Counted from the first letter of the stretch, positions 1 to 14,275 are shown. The stretch: DNA of 64,000 nucleotides from Acridotheres tristis (GCA_037013685.1 CM072888.1:10955034-11019033); one strand, 5' to 3'. The notes: generated by a model from the letters alone, not told the origin. Made by a program: numbers and translations.

Positions 1-1787
1 AAGGAAATATGCACAATAGGAGGTATATCTTTGGGCAAAAGAAGGAAGAGAAAAATAACGATGAAAAAAGAGCAGCAGCGTGTGCCAAAAATAACTTCTC
101 TCTAACGGAATGATCTTCAATCCTACTTTGCTATGAACTAGTTTAAAAATACCCTGGAAGCACAAGTTTTCCATTTCATCAGAATAATTGAAAAACTAAT
201 GTCACATTTATCAGAATACCCAATAATTCAAAAGCCAAGCACTATGCTTGTGAAAATACTAAAAAACAAATTAAGGTATCCACTGAGTTATTTGTTGGTG
301 GCTTTTCAATACCCAAGTGAGAAAAAAATTATACAAAAGCTCAATTTTGAGAGAATTGCATTAAATCTCTGCCTATATCTATAAATTAAGAAATTCTGGA
401 GCCCTTTTCCTACATAACTTTCAATCAGCCTTACAAATTATCATTATATTAACTGATAGCTATGAGTGTTTTACCTCAGAAACTAGAAATAGTTCAGGTA
501 AAGCAGCATGGAATGAGGCAGATGAGCCCATGCTACGACTGAGCTCTTGGAATTAATCTGTTTCTAGCACCCTACCTCACTGGAATACTGAGCAGGCACA
601 CCTCTTCACAGAAAAAATAACAGTTTTCAGCATAGACAGACTTTGCCTCTGAAATTTTAGATAAAAGGAATGTTGCAAACATTAAACAACAATTGTAAAG
701 AAAAACATGCCATAGACACAAAAACAGAATTCTCATTATCAAGAATAAAAACTGATTTTACTAAGAAGCCTACCATTTTTATTTATTTAAGCTTTGAAAA
801 AGTAAGGTCCATCCTAGTCTTATCCTCCTTTTATTTCCCCTGGACTTCTAAATGCAGCAGTTTTCTAACTGGCAAGATTTCAGAATTTGTACATTTCTGA
901 CAGAATTTAATCCTATTATCTGCTGCATCATTCTAGAGCTAAGATGATAAACCCCTGTCTCTCAGAATGGCTAAATTCCAAAAAACCCTCTCAACTGTTA
1001 AATAGCTTTTCAAATTCAGGTATCTACAGACTCCTCTCTAAACAGATTAGCCATAGCTATTCAAAATTTATCTGTAGATAAGTGTTTATATCAAAACATG
1101 TGAAAGTCACTGCGAGAATCTTTATGCTATTAGACTTAAAAATTTCCCTTAGTCACAGCCCTGATTTATACATATTTATATTTACAAGATTGTCAATCAC
1201 TTTCTCCTGGTAGTTGAAATACAATTTTTTCTTAAAAGCAAAAGCTTCTGGAAAGAGGAAATATTTCATTTTCATGGAGTAGAATGGAAAAAACCTGCCT
1301 GAAACTCAGTTTGCACCTGGGTCTAATATTGATACTCCAAACATCCTCATGCTTCTTAGTACTTGCATCAGCACATCAGCAGATTTCTGCAAATCCATCA
1401 CGCTGGAATATACTCAGTAATGATTTGATCCCTCATGCTGGTTCATCCTCTGCTCTGACCCACTTCAGAGCAAATAAATATCCCTGCATTTAAAGAGCTC
1501 ATTATAGGACTAACTGTTGCATAGCACCCTGTAATGTAGAATTTTCATCTCTAACACCTACACAGAAGTTGAATTTACACAAGTCAAAGCTAGTTAATGA
1601 AAATCATTAAGTACCAATGGATGATGACAAATTGGAAATATATCTATGACTATTTCTATTAGGAATTGCTTCTTACTGACACAGAAACAAAGTAGATAAC
1701 ACACAAAAATGAGTAATGCTATACTAGATACAAGGTGTTTTCAGCAACAAAACATATTTTCATATTTATGGACTACATAGAATATAT

Positions 1788-1811
1788 ATCTATATAACTC
1801 TCTATATAGAT
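1788..1811. repeat. Perfect 9-bp inverted repeat, 6-base loop
   Basis: ATCTATATA, spacer ACTCTC, TATATAGAT. AT-rich; probably fortuitous. Confidence 0.85.
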
Positions 1812-4800
1812 TATTCCACGAGAAGTTATATTTAACTGTAAAGCACATGGTATTGTAAACAGAATTTCCAGTTTCTCTTAATATGCAAAAAGCAGAGAGA
1901 ACACTAACTGTTCAGCTTTTCAAGTTTCATTATTAATATTTTTGAGTCCTTGCATGTTAAGCCCTACAATTAGCACAGATTAATATTTAAGGGCCGTGAC
2001 AGCATCCTGCTTCTCTAGCTGCAATGCAAATGAAGACAATCCCTGCCCTAAAGGGATTGAAGGATAGATTTCTAGAATTACAGCGCCTACAGGTACAGAT
2101 TTAAAATCCAGCCTAATTCTCTAGGACTCAAACCCACTTAAGCTGGAAAAAACAAACAAATATATGAGTTTGGGGCTATGTGTCCATGCCACACACACCC
2201 CATTTCCTGGAGTTGTTTTTCCAACATTACGAATTCTTGATGGCAGTATCTGAACAGTTTTGGCCTTTTTTTCTGACCAAGCATGCAACTCAACTCAAGT
2301 TGAGTGATGCTCACAGAAGAGGTGCACAATGATGGAGCAGTGCTTCAGGAAGTTGCCTATTTAAGAACCCCAGATAGTTAGGCTCAGTGTAGAAAGGACT
2401 ATCACAGAAACCCAAAAGCCTTCTTTAATGTAAGCAAAGTACTTTGAGAGGAGAGGTGGATTAAAAAAAAATGCTGTGGGGTCATGGCAAACCTGTTCTC
2501 AAATCACTTTTCAGCGTGTTCACACAATATCTGCATATAACAAAGAAAGCTGTGAGTGCCAGAGAATGCAGGAGCATAGCAAGAAGAGCTGGCTCTCCTC
2601 AGGGGTCACTAACTCAACATCATTCACCAATTTGCTGGATATGCATTATCCATCACTGAACACTGCCAAGAGAGGTGACAGCATAATGTCAAAGATGATA
2701 GGCATTCACTACCTTAGAACCTTGTTGGAAGGCTGTTTCTCTTGTTGCTCTACCTGCACTGAAGCCAACTGCAAGTTATCTCAAGTTCTCTTGCAGAAGC
2801 AGGTAAAGAAGGAATTGCTGCAGGAGTTACTGCAAAAAAACATTCCAAGTCCTAAGTCAAAACATGCCAACACAGTCTCAGACTGGGCTTGAATTGCTAT
2901 CTCTCTGGGAGGATTCCTTTCAGTCAAGAAAGGACTCATCCTAGCAACACTGAGCTACTAAGAATAAACTGCATTTAAGGCATCTTGTGCTGCAGTGCAA
3001 AAGTCTCAAAGCAGACAAAAGTCAAATAAGTAGTTCCCAAAGGAGAAGAACATTCTTTCCAATCACGTGGTAGCTTTTCTACATCCTGAATCTTTTCTGT
3101 TCAATTTAAATTGTCTTTTATTTACTATTTGTTGTTGGGACGTAGTAGTATCTAATATACATCAGTAAAACTAAGGGGAAAAAAAAAAAAAACACCTGAC
3201 TAGCTGGTTTGGTGGAAGATGAAATTTGTGTGGGACCAGAACAAACTCAAGTAAAATTCAGCAAACTGTTACAACAAAAAGTAAAATGAACGAATAAAAC
3301 AAAACTTAAAACTCACAAACTCAGACTCTATTTTTATATTTTTGCTGCTATTGTTTCTAACAAGGCCAAGACAACTTTTTTGAGAGATAAATACCCCTCA
3401 GCTATAAATGACACTGAGTTTGATTCACATAGAAATTAACTCTTTTTAGATTTACTCTCAAGTGTGATGATGACTTTTTTTACAGTTTTATTTGGCTAAC
3501 ACAACAAAGCATCATTTCTTCACCAACTCGTAACTTGATGGAGCAGAAGGATAATCAAGTGGGCAAATTCTGCTAGAATCAAGACTGGCTTCAAGTTTGT
3601 GGTATGGATAAAACAAGTCCTTCTGTTTATATTTCTTCCAGAACAGCTGCTGCTGAAAAACCCCCAGATTATATCTCAGAATTGGAAAAATCGTTTAGTC
3701 ATGCTCTTTGAGCAGCATCAATATACCATTTATGTTCAGTATGCAGGGTTAAATCTGCTTCAAGACCTTTCCCAAAAGGATGGTATCACACTATCAGTCG
3801 GGGAAAAATAAGATCCTGGAGAATCAAAACTTGTGCATTTACAGGTAGACTGCTTTTTTATCAACCCACTATTTGGTAAAAAGAAAAAGCAACCTAGAAA
3901 TTTTAAATTTTAATTCTTTCAAGTACTTGCCCAAGTTTTCTGTGAATTGTGCACTATTTAGTGAGATTTTGTCAAAACATAATCACAATATTTACATTAC
4001 TCTATACTTTGAAAAGTACCTAGAGGTTACTCAACAATAGAACAATTATCAAAATTCACTGCCCTAATATAGATGAAAAAAAAAAAAAAGAGCACTTTTG
4101 GAAATGTCAGACAGGTGCTCTCATTAAAATTACCACCTGAGTATGCCATGATATATGCAGAGACATTCCTTTTTATACAGCTATTTTGGTTACTATTACC
4201 ATACTAGAGTCACCATATCCCTTGCCTCTCTTCACAACTGTAAGCAATAAGACAAATGCAAAAACACTAAAACTGTGTTGGTTATTCAGAGAGTAACTAA
4301 AACTCATTTCTCTTTTTTCTCTAATTTATTTCTCCCCATTAACATCATGTTCATTACTGAGTTCACATTTAAGCACTTTGACCACCAACTGCTCATTCCA
4401 CCTTGCTCCCTTATTTTTCTGATTGTTGCAGTTGTCTTCTGCTGCTTTGGCAGCTCACTATCAAATACCCTTAGAAATACAAGCTCTTGAAAACTTGACA
4501 ATAGTGTTCAGCAACATGCAGTAATGACTATTACCTCATACTTCAGCTGGGCTCACATACTTCACATTGATGTAGCACAGCTGCTTTGAAGTCAGGAACC
4601 CACAACATATTTAGTTAGCTCTGGGACTCAAGGGCTGGGATATTTTGGAGAAGCAACCAAGAAGTGTAGCTTCAAAATAAACATCTGTATAAGATCTAAC
4701 CCTGCACACTTCAAAGTCATGGGAAAGATTTTTATCAGTTTCACTGGTTTGTTATTCAGGCCCAGTATCTGGTTTCATTCCTTTTGCTCTGCTCAGCACC

Positions 4801-5100
4801 CTGCACAGGCTGTCATATCCGACCTCCTAATGTTTCATGGAACTGCATACAGAACACAGGCACTCAAAATGCCAAACAAAAGAGAGTTTGTCAAATTAAA
4901 CTTAGCAGCAGCTACAAGGTTCAGAAATAAGACATATTTCCAAACAGTCCCCAGGAATATAAAACTCCAAAATCTTTGTCTAAAGTATGCTCTGACTCCA
5001 AAGTTGTGTTACAAGAGAGGCACACTCCTGAAAATGCTGAGTGTATTGCAGTGGAAAGTTGTAATTCAGGTGAGTTTTATTCTTTGCTTTATCCTCAGGG

Positions 5101-5118
5101 AAAAAAAAAAAAAAAAAA
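5101..5118 (+). repeat. A homopolymer, 18 bases
   Basis: A run of 18 A followed by CAAACAAAAC. The preceding 380 bases are an open frame only by chance as far as I can tell. Confidence 0.95.
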
Positions 5119-7887
5119 CAAACAAAACACTTTATTGAACTTTAAAATAAGAGAAGGCAATATTTAGAAATTTTATGAAGAGAATGCTTTCCAGAGTATT
5201 ATGGACATAGGATGTTGCAAGGTAACTACTGGAACAAAATACAAAACCCTAAGAAGAATTTTAATATCATTATTTCCATATTTAATTATCAGAGCTTCAA
5301 ACATTGAACAGCAGTATTCAGATATAATGTCCCTAAATAAAACTCATGTATTAGGCAGCACCCAAATACTACTTAAAAGCTATATTTTGTTTTGGTTACT
5401 GAAGTTTCACTTCTGAATGTTATTTATTGACCAACAAGTGACAAGACTTAAACTACAATTGAGATGTCAAAATTTTAAAAATATATCTCAAGACATTTGT
5501 ATATCAACTGTATATCAATCAATATAAGCAAATGTCTATTTACATATATATGTGAAAGTATGCTATTTTAATATAATAATATTAATTATACAGTGAATAT
5601 GAACAAAATTACAGGCCATTCTATAAGCCATTTTTTCAGGGCTAGAGACCAGCTTTATACATCATTAACTGTTAGATTTGCCTTCCAAATTCTAAATTCC
5701 AAATACAAGCCTAATCAAGCTGAAATGTCTCTGCAGAGCCCTAAGATTTGGTTACCCCAGCCAGACACACATCATAGCTGTGGTGCTTGCTTGCAGCAAA
5801 TTCCTCTTGCATCCTTGCTTCCCATGCTTTGGCTCACCTCAGAGAGAAACCCTGGAAGTCCTTGATTAGCTACAGCGAATGCCAAATCTTTAATTAGACA
5901 AAATCCCTCAAAGGATGGTGTCAGTCTAGCAGTGTCCTCGGCCTGCCAGCAGCAGTGGTACTCCCCAGTCCCTTCCAGCCCTGCCAGTAGCCAGGTGAAA
6001 AGCCCAGGGGCATCTCCACTGGCTGCCCTTGCAAGGGGAATTTTAACTTGCTGGGCCACGCAGCATGTGCATCCTTCCCAGCTAAATGGATCCTGTGTCA
6101 CTCATCAGCAGGAGGTGTCTGCTGCACATTTGTACAAACAGCACAGTGCTGGTGACTGGGGCTCCTGGAGCTAGCAAGTGTTGGCATGGGAATGCTGATA
6201 TTCCAGTAAGAAGGATAACTGCTAAGAATATCATTGACTGTTAAGTCACTAAAGGTGGAGTCCCCTAATGCAAATGTGTTATGCTTAAGTATTTAGTACT
6301 ACTTAATGATCAAGACACTAAGAATCACCTTTATACAACTGCCTGTGTTGCCAAATTTCCCTGACTTAATGACTCTGGGCAGGAGTATGAGCCAAAACCA
6401 AGAGGTTTATGCTGCTACTCCTATTTGTTACCTGAGCAGCAGCCAGTGTATAAGATCCCTCACAGGGCTGCAATGACTCAATCAATAATGCTGCAGAACA
6501 AACCACAAAACATAAATGCCTACTAGAAACAGCCCAATGCATAATACAAATACTGACACTGAGCGAACAGAGATCCATCCAGCACGAGCCCAAACAAGTC
6601 TGAAAATGGCTTTACTTTGTTTTTACACTTCTGCCTGCTGGGGCACATTTATCACAGAGAGCAACTTCTCCTGAAGCACTGCTGATCTAATTTGCAGTCA
6701 GCGCCTGTAGCTCCTTCCTCCCTCTCCTACACTACTCCAGAGTCATTGTGGGAGTTTGTTATTGCTGGAACGCTGCAATTACTGGCTTTGCCCAAATACT
6801 ACAGTCACGTCACCTATAAAATGTAAATAGAAATGCACAGAAAAGTTAAATCCGCTCTTAACGATTATTATACCATGGTGATTCCCCCAACAGAGAATGA
6901 GGCCTTTGTTCCATGCCAGCTTATAACAACTTTTGCAGAAATAGTCTATACAGAAAAAAAACCCATGACTTACTCAACATTTGTTTTTGTAATGCCATAA
7001 CTATCTAATTTTTACAAGACATACAGATAAAAACACATAGATAAAATTTAAGGTATTCTAAAAATGGCTGTACCAAATAGAACTGAGTCTGTCCCAAAGG
7101 GCACAGCTTTAAGGCATAAGCTTTTCAATCAGCCTAGTTGCAGCAGCACACAAACCGAGTGTAACCCAGTTCCAAGGACAAGGCCAGGAAGGAGGCTTCA
7201 AAAATGCAAGGGGCAAAACCAGAACCTGCAGTCACATCACTGATGCCATCCTGTTTACTGTGTTTGGGGTTTCTGAAGGATATTGGTTTGCAGACTATTT
7301 AAATTCTCACAATAGCGGAGTCTAAGTACATAATATTCTGCTCACAGTTACCTCTATTTCCCTCTCCCTCTTGAACTTTTTTGCAACAGATGTTATAAAA
7401 GCTTTTATACCAGAGTAAATTTAATGGATACTGAATAACACTGAGTAGAATTTTCTCAGTGTACAGCAACATGATATCAGATAAATATTTCCAGGTCATA
7501 TGGATGTAAAAATCATAAATTTGACAAGTTTTAGTACAGAATACAGTCAGTATATAGTATCAAATATTTCAAAAGCTACACTATTTGTAACTGTATTATT
7601 CTACCATACACTGGAGCAGGGAATAATCAAAGGATCATTTCAATTGGCAAAGACCCTGAAGAGAGTCCAGCCACTAATCAAATAAACCTAGTTGTCATTC
7701 CTATTTCCCACATGCAATCATTGTGTTTAGTGTTTCTCCAGCAAATAATTATTTCACTTACTATTTCAAAGGCTTCAAAGTTTTTGCACTGAAAGAACAG
7801 TGAAAAGAAGCCAAGTTTACATTGCACAGTTTGGGCTGACGTATTGTGCTCCTTGACCTTGTATTACAAATATACCATTATTCAATT

Positions 7888-7913
7888 AGATTGCTTGACT
7901 TACTGAGCAATCT
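7888..7913. repeat. Perfect 8-bp inverted repeat, 10-base loop
   Basis: AGATTGCT and AGCAATCT flank TGACTTACTG. Too short for a precursor miRNA; intronic. Confidence 0.8.
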
Positions 7914-8456
7914 GAATCATTCTGTAGCCTCTAAACAGAGGGGGAAGCTTGAGCTGATAGAACACCTTCCAAAACAATTCTGTTACATACTATAGCAATA
8001 TATAGTTCTCATATACCAATTACTTACATTAAGTATAAAATGGCAAAGTCAGGCTAATATTTACATTGCCTCTTCACTACCAAATAATATCACATTTAGA
8101 TTAAAGTTTGTTCTAAAGCAAAAGTACTTTTATCTGAATATTGCCTCAAAAAATTCAAATTAAATGTCTATTTCTAAATAATTAGTATTTCAGAAACCAC
8201 ATTTGCAAAGCTGTTGGGCAGATTTTCAGCCTGACAGAGCAGAGCAGCATTAGATAATTCAATAAATCTTAGCCATTCCAACCAATTAAGAAACTGAAAA
8301 TCAGCATTTCAAAAGACATGCAGAGGCACCTCTCACACCTAGATCTTCATATTTTTTAAACAGGTCACATGTTACACTGTATAACACTATATATGTCAAA
8401 ACTCCTCACACACAGACAAGCCATTACAGTTCCAAAAATTCAAAATTATATCTTAC

Positions 8457-8501
8457 CAAGACTGAACTCCAGCTTTGGCTCATTTGCAATTTTCTGAATA
8501 C
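8457..8501 (-). CDS. INPP4B: INPP4B 45-nt coding exon (SIQK...NEPKLEFSL)
   Basis: This is the next exon of the same gene, 1625 bp downstream of the MEIKEE exon. Seen: 45 nt, a pyrimidine-rich acceptor ending CTTTTAAG, donor CTTG|GTAAGA, phase 1 on both sides. Joined to the preceding exon it gives QFT-S-IQKIANEPKLEFSL without a stop. From memory, mammalian INPP4B has QFTSIQK..NEPQLEFIL at the same place, just before the C2 domain, and the paralogue INPP4A has a similar PILEFSL. The next exon should supply the rest of an Ala codon and a Cys (the AC that follows in mammals), but I found none in 1-8456, so it should lie outside the window. Short length and symmetric phase mean skipping would keep the frame. 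Confidence 0.93.
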
Positions 8502-10126
8502 CTTAAAAGGTCAAGAAAAAGAAAATTAGAAATAATTTGATTTTCATGTCTTGCTTTTTAATATAGTAAAACTTCCAGTTGCCTATAATCACTGCCATGG
8601 CCACTGAAGTAACATTTTGTGTTAAAAACTCATGGTCAAAGCAAACTTGGAAGAAATATTTGCCTGAAAAAAGCCTACTTTTGAAGAAGACTTCCTTCTT
8701 AATAGAAACTTCCTGTTTCCTTTCTGAGAAAGGAAATTAGGAAAAAAAACCCAGGCTTTCATGGATGGGTACTTGTAAGATTTTTTCAGTCACAATAGCT
8801 ATGTGTGCACTGGAAAAAATTTAAGTTTCAAATGTAATTTTTAGTAGCTATATCATCACATTGGAAACAAACCTTATATTTTGTGAAAGTAGGCAAATCA
8901 GGTTAATATAGTAAAATATTGTTATTGATCTACAAAAAAATTGTAAAGTCAACTCAATTTCTTTCTGTTGGAAAATAAGTACATTAATTCCTCTTATTAA
9001 GTGGCAGGAACAGGAACAGTTTAATTCGTTGTGGAATTATGTTCTATTGCATTTTTTATTGCAAATGGCAATATTTTCTTGTGCTAAAATAAAGGAATGA
9101 ACGACAGAGATGTAACAAGAAAAACACAGGAAGCAAGGAGGGATAAGTGAATTAGACTGAGTTGTTCACACAATGCAGAAAGTAATTGGACCACAACTAC
9201 AGTTTCAATGAATTTGTAGAAATTAAACTCTCTCTTCTTGACATTTGTGTATGGTCCCCAGTAGGCATTATTAATTATTGGTCAATACTGAAGAAATTGG
9301 TCAGATGGGAAGGATTGAGTTGGAATAAGATTTCTGTTTAAAAAAAATAACTTAAAAAACCCACAAACAAAAAAAATCACCCCTAACTTATAGCTGTGTC
9401 TGCTCCATAAAAACTTAATTCTGCTAAATCTAGATTCACACCATTCTCATTAGTGTAGCTATTCATTCACATCTGTGTGAGAAGAATTACAGCTGCAGAG
9501 CTTAGAAAGATCAAAAAGACAAAAAAAATTCTTGGTTTTGGGGGTTTTTTATGGAGATTTAACAAATTTCTGAGTTGAACTCTGCCACTAGCATATTGGC
9601 TTAAAACACCTTCATGAATATGCTGGATACAGAATTGATTAAGTGACCAGGCAACTGAAATACAGTCTGCTGACTCCAGTGCACCAAATGCAACTCAACA
9701 TATGGCTACTTGCATTCAAATCCCCAGAGTGCTTTTAGATCACATAGAACAAATCTGTGATACTAGTTTAAGCATCACTAAGGATTTATGCATTTATCAA
9801 AGTTGTCAGACTATATTTTAAACAGTAGTCCATATGTTCATATAGCATATAAAAGAGAAAAAAAAAAGCTTTACGTCTTATGAATAAAATAGAGAAAAAC
9901 TCAGAAACGCAGAAACACACATTTCTGAAGGTTATATGCATAAACCAAAATGTAACAAGGGAAAAAATCTGAAGACCATTTTCATCAGTTTATTTCCTCT
10001 AAACTGCACTTGGACACGCAAGGAGTGGAACAGCATTTTGAACCCTGCTTGTGACACTATCTGAACTGCCACAGAGACTGGGTCACTTTGATTGCACCAC
10101 TCCAGAAAATGAGTCAATGCACTTAC
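8502..10126 (-). other. INPP4B: INPP4B intron between the 45-nt and MEIKEE exons
   Basis: A 1625-bp intron of phase 1 with GTAAGTG at its 5' end and a long T/C tract with AAG at its 3' end. I see no repeat or other gene in it. Confidence 0.85.
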
Positions 10127-10351
10127 TCGTAAACTGGGGCTCTCCTAGACTGTCTAACTGGGATGAAGGGAGAAACTGTTGTGCTTCATCTGATGATCTC
10201 TCCTCTTTGATTTCCATGATCAGCCTCCGGAGCTGCTGGATTTTACTCTGCACACCTTCCGAGTTCGCCTCTCCCAGTGCCACAGCCCAGGATTCACAGT
10301 CTGGCTTCGATGCAGCTTCAAGGTCAAGACGTGATTCTCCACCCTGAAACT
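10127..10351 (-). CDS. INPP4B: INPP4B internal coding exon with the mammalian-type MEIKEE start
   Basis: INPP4B is a cytosolic phosphatase that removes the 4-phosphate of PI(3,4)P2 to give PI3P, acting in PI3K/AKT signalling. Seen: a 225-nt exon, acceptor CTGAGTGCAG, donor CGA|GTAAGTG, phase 1 in and phase 1 out, no stop in frame. The second half reads MEIKEERSSDEAQQFLP and ends GEPQFT; from memory mammalian INPP4B starts MEIKEEG and shares FLP and QFTSIQK. The ATG (10217-10215) has A at -3 and G at +4, a strong start context. The first half also stays open (KFQGGESRLDLEAAS, then ESWAVALGEAN and VQSKIQQLRRLI). It looks like the last strand and C-terminal helix of a PH domain, W included. The identity is very likely; whether translation starts at MEIKEE, upstream, or at both is not decided by the sequence. 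Confidence 0.93.
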
Positions 10352-12855
10352 CTGCACTCAGAAAACATGAAAGCAGCTCTTAGGGACTGTGATTGCAAAG
10401 TGGGAATGATGGAAATACTGATGTCACAAACAATCAAAACCACCACATACACAGGTATGTTCATGGCCACAGAACCATGCAGCCCCATCCACCTCTGGAG
10501 TCAAAGCCCAGCTCCTTCAGACTCAGTGCAATACTAAACATATCCACAGAGGAGTTCCAAAATCAGTTAACAGATGGTGAAATTAGGTGGCAGAATCAAA
10601 CCAAAAATGGGAAACACTTTTCCAGCCCAGATTCTGCAGCCTAGCAGACAGCTCTCAGAGCTGCTAACTTGACAAAATTTGATTTAGCCAGGGCAGCAGA
10701 CACGGCTCTGTCAGAGAGTGGGATTCATCAGAATGAATGTGTCCATCATCTCTTCTATTAACGATCTCCATTATGCTCAGCCTCTCATTCATCTTTGCCA
10801 GCATACAGATCAGGAGCACATGCAGATAATTTAGCATGACCTAACTCCTCTGTGAAGATTCAACAGGTTTTATGTGGGAGCTTCTGACCTCGTTATTGTC
10901 CACGTGTCATTTGCTGTTCTGCCTGGAGTCTAATTGTTTAATGATCAAATTTTCTGAGAACAAAAGAAGTCGGGGGAGGGGGGGGAAGCTGAAGCTCCCA
11001 AGGAATCCAGGTAATTAAGGTTAGAACGGGAAGAAAAAACACCTCTTAGGCATTTAAAATTCTGCAGTATAGATGGCTTCACAGAGACAAATTCAACGTG
11101 ACATTTAGTGCAACACACACCAAGAACAGCAAACTGGGAAAGAAAGAAAATCAATGCTTCTTTAAAACAAGTTACCAACTAATTTAGAAACATAAAACTC
11201 TATAAAACACCTCTACTATTGTATTAACAAGGACTGAAGTATTTCGTTGGGTATCAAAATCATTCTGAGCTTAATCAGCCATATATCACTGGATGAAACA
11301 GAACACAAAGGTTTTTATATTTAGTTTGAAAATCCAAACAACATAGAAAAGTTCTTTTCTATACAATATGAACTTAAATTCCTTTTACTACCTTGAGTAT
11401 CTAACCTTGGGCATTTGCACACATGTTATTCTAAACCTGTTTGCACTTCATAAACTGAGCATCTGCCAGTTACAATTACCTATGCTTTTATGGTTATGGA
11501 GGGGATAAAAGATGAAACCTCAAGTCTGGAAGGCTCTGAAAACTGTACACAAATCCCTGTGGAGGTGGGACAAGCATTTTGTTTGGGCTAGGTATAAAGA
11601 CATCTAACAGTGCAGCTGCTGCTAAAAATACTGGGTAACATTTCATGTACCAGTTGGACCATAGATTTCATGAGGAAAGCCTGGGAAGATAAACAAAGTG
11701 GAAACATCTGCTTCAGGGGCAGATAAAAAGCTAATAAGGATTCAAATGCTTGCCTTTAGCCCTGGCTCAGTCAGAAAAAAAAATAAATAAAAACGTATTC
11801 AATTACTGAGAAAACAACATCAAAAATCTTAGGGAGCTGCAGATGTTAATTAGATCTTGTTTTCACACAAGACCTGTTCTTGAGTGACCAAACCTGACCA
11901 AGCTGAGCTCTGCTGTTTGTCAAGGATGACTGCTGAGCTTCAGAAAAACCAATATGTAGAAGAGCTGATAACATTTCTGTTGCTTTGGTAAGGTCTGCAC
12001 CAGCAGAGTGCTCTACTCTCTTCTGTCACTGACATCAGTGAGTCAGAACTCTGTTACATCCCATAGTATTTTGGAAAACCAAAAGGAAAGAAAAAGCATG
12101 CCATCAACCAACATCAAGATCAAAATTAGCTAGCAGTCACAAACAACAAAAAAAGCAAACAAAAAGCTGAGCACGCCTTCCCTGCCCCAAAAAAGACACC
12201 AAAACACACACACAAAAACATGCCACAAAATTAACATCTGCTTATACCATTCAACCTTTAAAAGCACAGACAATTTTAATAAAAGCAGTTTGGATAGGCA
12301 AAACACTTTAATGAAAGAAAAGCTGTTGGAGAAGAGTCAACACTTAACAGTCAAAATACAAATATACCAAGGTGTTCTTTTCTCCCTTTATCTTTAAATG
12401 GAAATAGGAACAGTAATCTTGCCTTGAAATATCCTACCACTAGCTAGATAAAAAAACATCTGCTTTGGGAGGAAATCGATGTTTTTCAATTGAAATCATG
12501 CTATTTATATTTACCTCTTAGCTGTAAAAATCAGACTGCCAAGATGAAAAGGCATACTGAATCATCATTAATATGCATAGAACCAGAAATGGAGAGTGAA
12601 ATGCAGTAGGAGTGGGCATAATTCACTGTATTCTGATCTAACAGGTGCCAGTTTTGAGATGTGGAAATTCATTCGAAACTATCACTTCAAAACACTACAG
12701 TCTGCTATATTTAGATCCTCAGAGTACTCTGACAGCAGAGTTAAATTCTGAAAAGCACATGAAAATGCCTGAAAAATACTCATCACTGCAATTGTAAAAA
12801 GTTTCGTACTGAAGATGCAGCAGTAGGTAAGTTAGCTATTTTCCATTCTGTTTCA

Positions 12856-13205
12856 ATGCACAGAATCACAGCATGGTTTGTGTTGGAAGGGACATTAAAG
12901 ACTTCTAGTCCAAGCCCCCTGCCCCCTGGGCAGGAACAACAACACCTTCAGCTAGACCAGGTTCCTGAAAGCCCCATCCAACCTGGCCTTGAACACTCCC
13001 AGGGATGGCACAACCAAAACTTCTCTGGGCAAACTGTGCCTGTCCCTCACCATCCTCACAGTGAAGAATTCCTTCCTAACAACTCATCTAAACCTGCCCA
13101 TTGTTTGTTTAAACCCATCCCCCCTGTTTCCTATCACTCCATGGCTTGGTAAAAAGTCCCTCTGCAGCTCTCCTGCAGATCCCCCTTTAGGTACTGAAAG
13201 GTTTA
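12856..13205 (-). mobile_element. CR1 LINE, truncated 3' end
   Basis: CR1 is the dominant non-LTR retrotransposon of birds; most copies are 5'-truncated. Seen on the plus strand is the antisense of a CR1 3' end: CAGAATCACAGCATGG, then TTGGAAGGGACATTAAAGA, CATCCAACCTGGCCTTGAA, CTCTGGGCAAACTGTGCC, and TCACTCCATGGCTTGGTAAA. The element reads on the minus strand with its 3' end at 12856, and the similarity fades after the TTTAGGTACTG motif. Wording is of the avian CR1 type; it is moderately diverged. Confidence 0.92.
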
Positions 13206-14275
13206 TGGACCAAAAGCCATCCTGCCAGAGGAAGCACATCCTGAAAAATGCACACTGGTGAAAAAGTTGCACTAAAGGAACACACAGGTTTATTTATGCA
13301 ATAAAAATCAATCTCTTTGCTCTTCTCCTTCAAATAGTTGATAACTATGATTTTTAAATCAGATGCTACAGTACTCCCTAACAAGCTAAGACATGTAATT
13401 CTAAATATCGGTAGGGGGAAAAAAAAAATTGATATGAATCTTCCCCAAAATGAAAATAACAGACCCACAAATGTAATGAAGGCCTCAAACAAATGGCAGA
13501 CATATCAGAAGAGTTATATACATAATTAAATAAACAACTGTTACTCCATGTTTTATTAGAACATTGACATTGAAATAAATAATAGATAAATTAATTAATA
13601 AGAATATAAATAATAAACTTAAATACAGTAGTATTTCATAGGTGTACAAAAGCACTTCATACTTTGCTGCTAAGAAGTTATTGTAGAACACAAGCACCCT
13701 TTGCTATACTGCTCTGCTGACAGGAGTTACCATGAATAGTTTTGGAAAAAAAAACCCTTACCTTTCACAAACATTTACTGCTGACCTCAACAACAGTGCC
13801 TTATCTAGTTTGCAATCCTAATTTTGCTGTTGTGATATCATTTTTGAAAAGGATGACATAAGATTTAAGAACATACTATATTAAGAAAATTTTCCATCTA
13901 CTTGTCCATCTGCAATAGCAGAACAATAATCCTCTTCAAGCTGGACATCCCCAGTGCAGTTTCAAATTCAAAAACCCAGGAGAAAACCTTCAAAAAATTG
14001 AACACACTGGTTTTCTTTGCAGAACCAACTTTGAACTTAGTAGTTCTGAATTGCAAGGAAAATCATATATCATTGCATCTTGATCCCTTGCTGCTCCTCC
14101 TCATTTCAGTAGCACAGACCCAAACAAAGACAAGACTTGAGGAAGCAGATAATGGAAAGCTGAGGCACAGTCTCAATGACACTTTCTCCCACAGAAGTCA
14201 CTGTAAAAAATTTTGCTCCCACAGGATTTGTTCCACTCACGTAACTCAATATTCCTGCTCTGAAGGACTGTTGTC

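Larger units (their letters stand above)
1..8456 (-). other. INPP4B: INPP4B intron downstream of the 45-nt exon (continues off the window)
   Basis: No exon of INPP4B was recognised here; I looked for the expected CKDL-like continuation and did not find it. The sequence is AT-rich intron with A runs (about 3179-3192, 4077-4089, 5101-5118), two short inverted repeats (1788-1811 and 7888-7913) and a more GC-rich, unrecognised stretch at about 5720-6180. ORFs in it (for example 4719-5138) look like chance. Confidence 0.7.

Noticed and set aside
2476..2892. 138-codon plus-strand ORF
   Set aside because: No recognisable domain, and composition is like the surrounding intron.
4719..5138. 139-codon plus-strand ORF
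   Set aside because: It ends in a lysine run made by the A homopolymer, has no domain-like pattern and lies on the strand opposite to the gene; probably chance.
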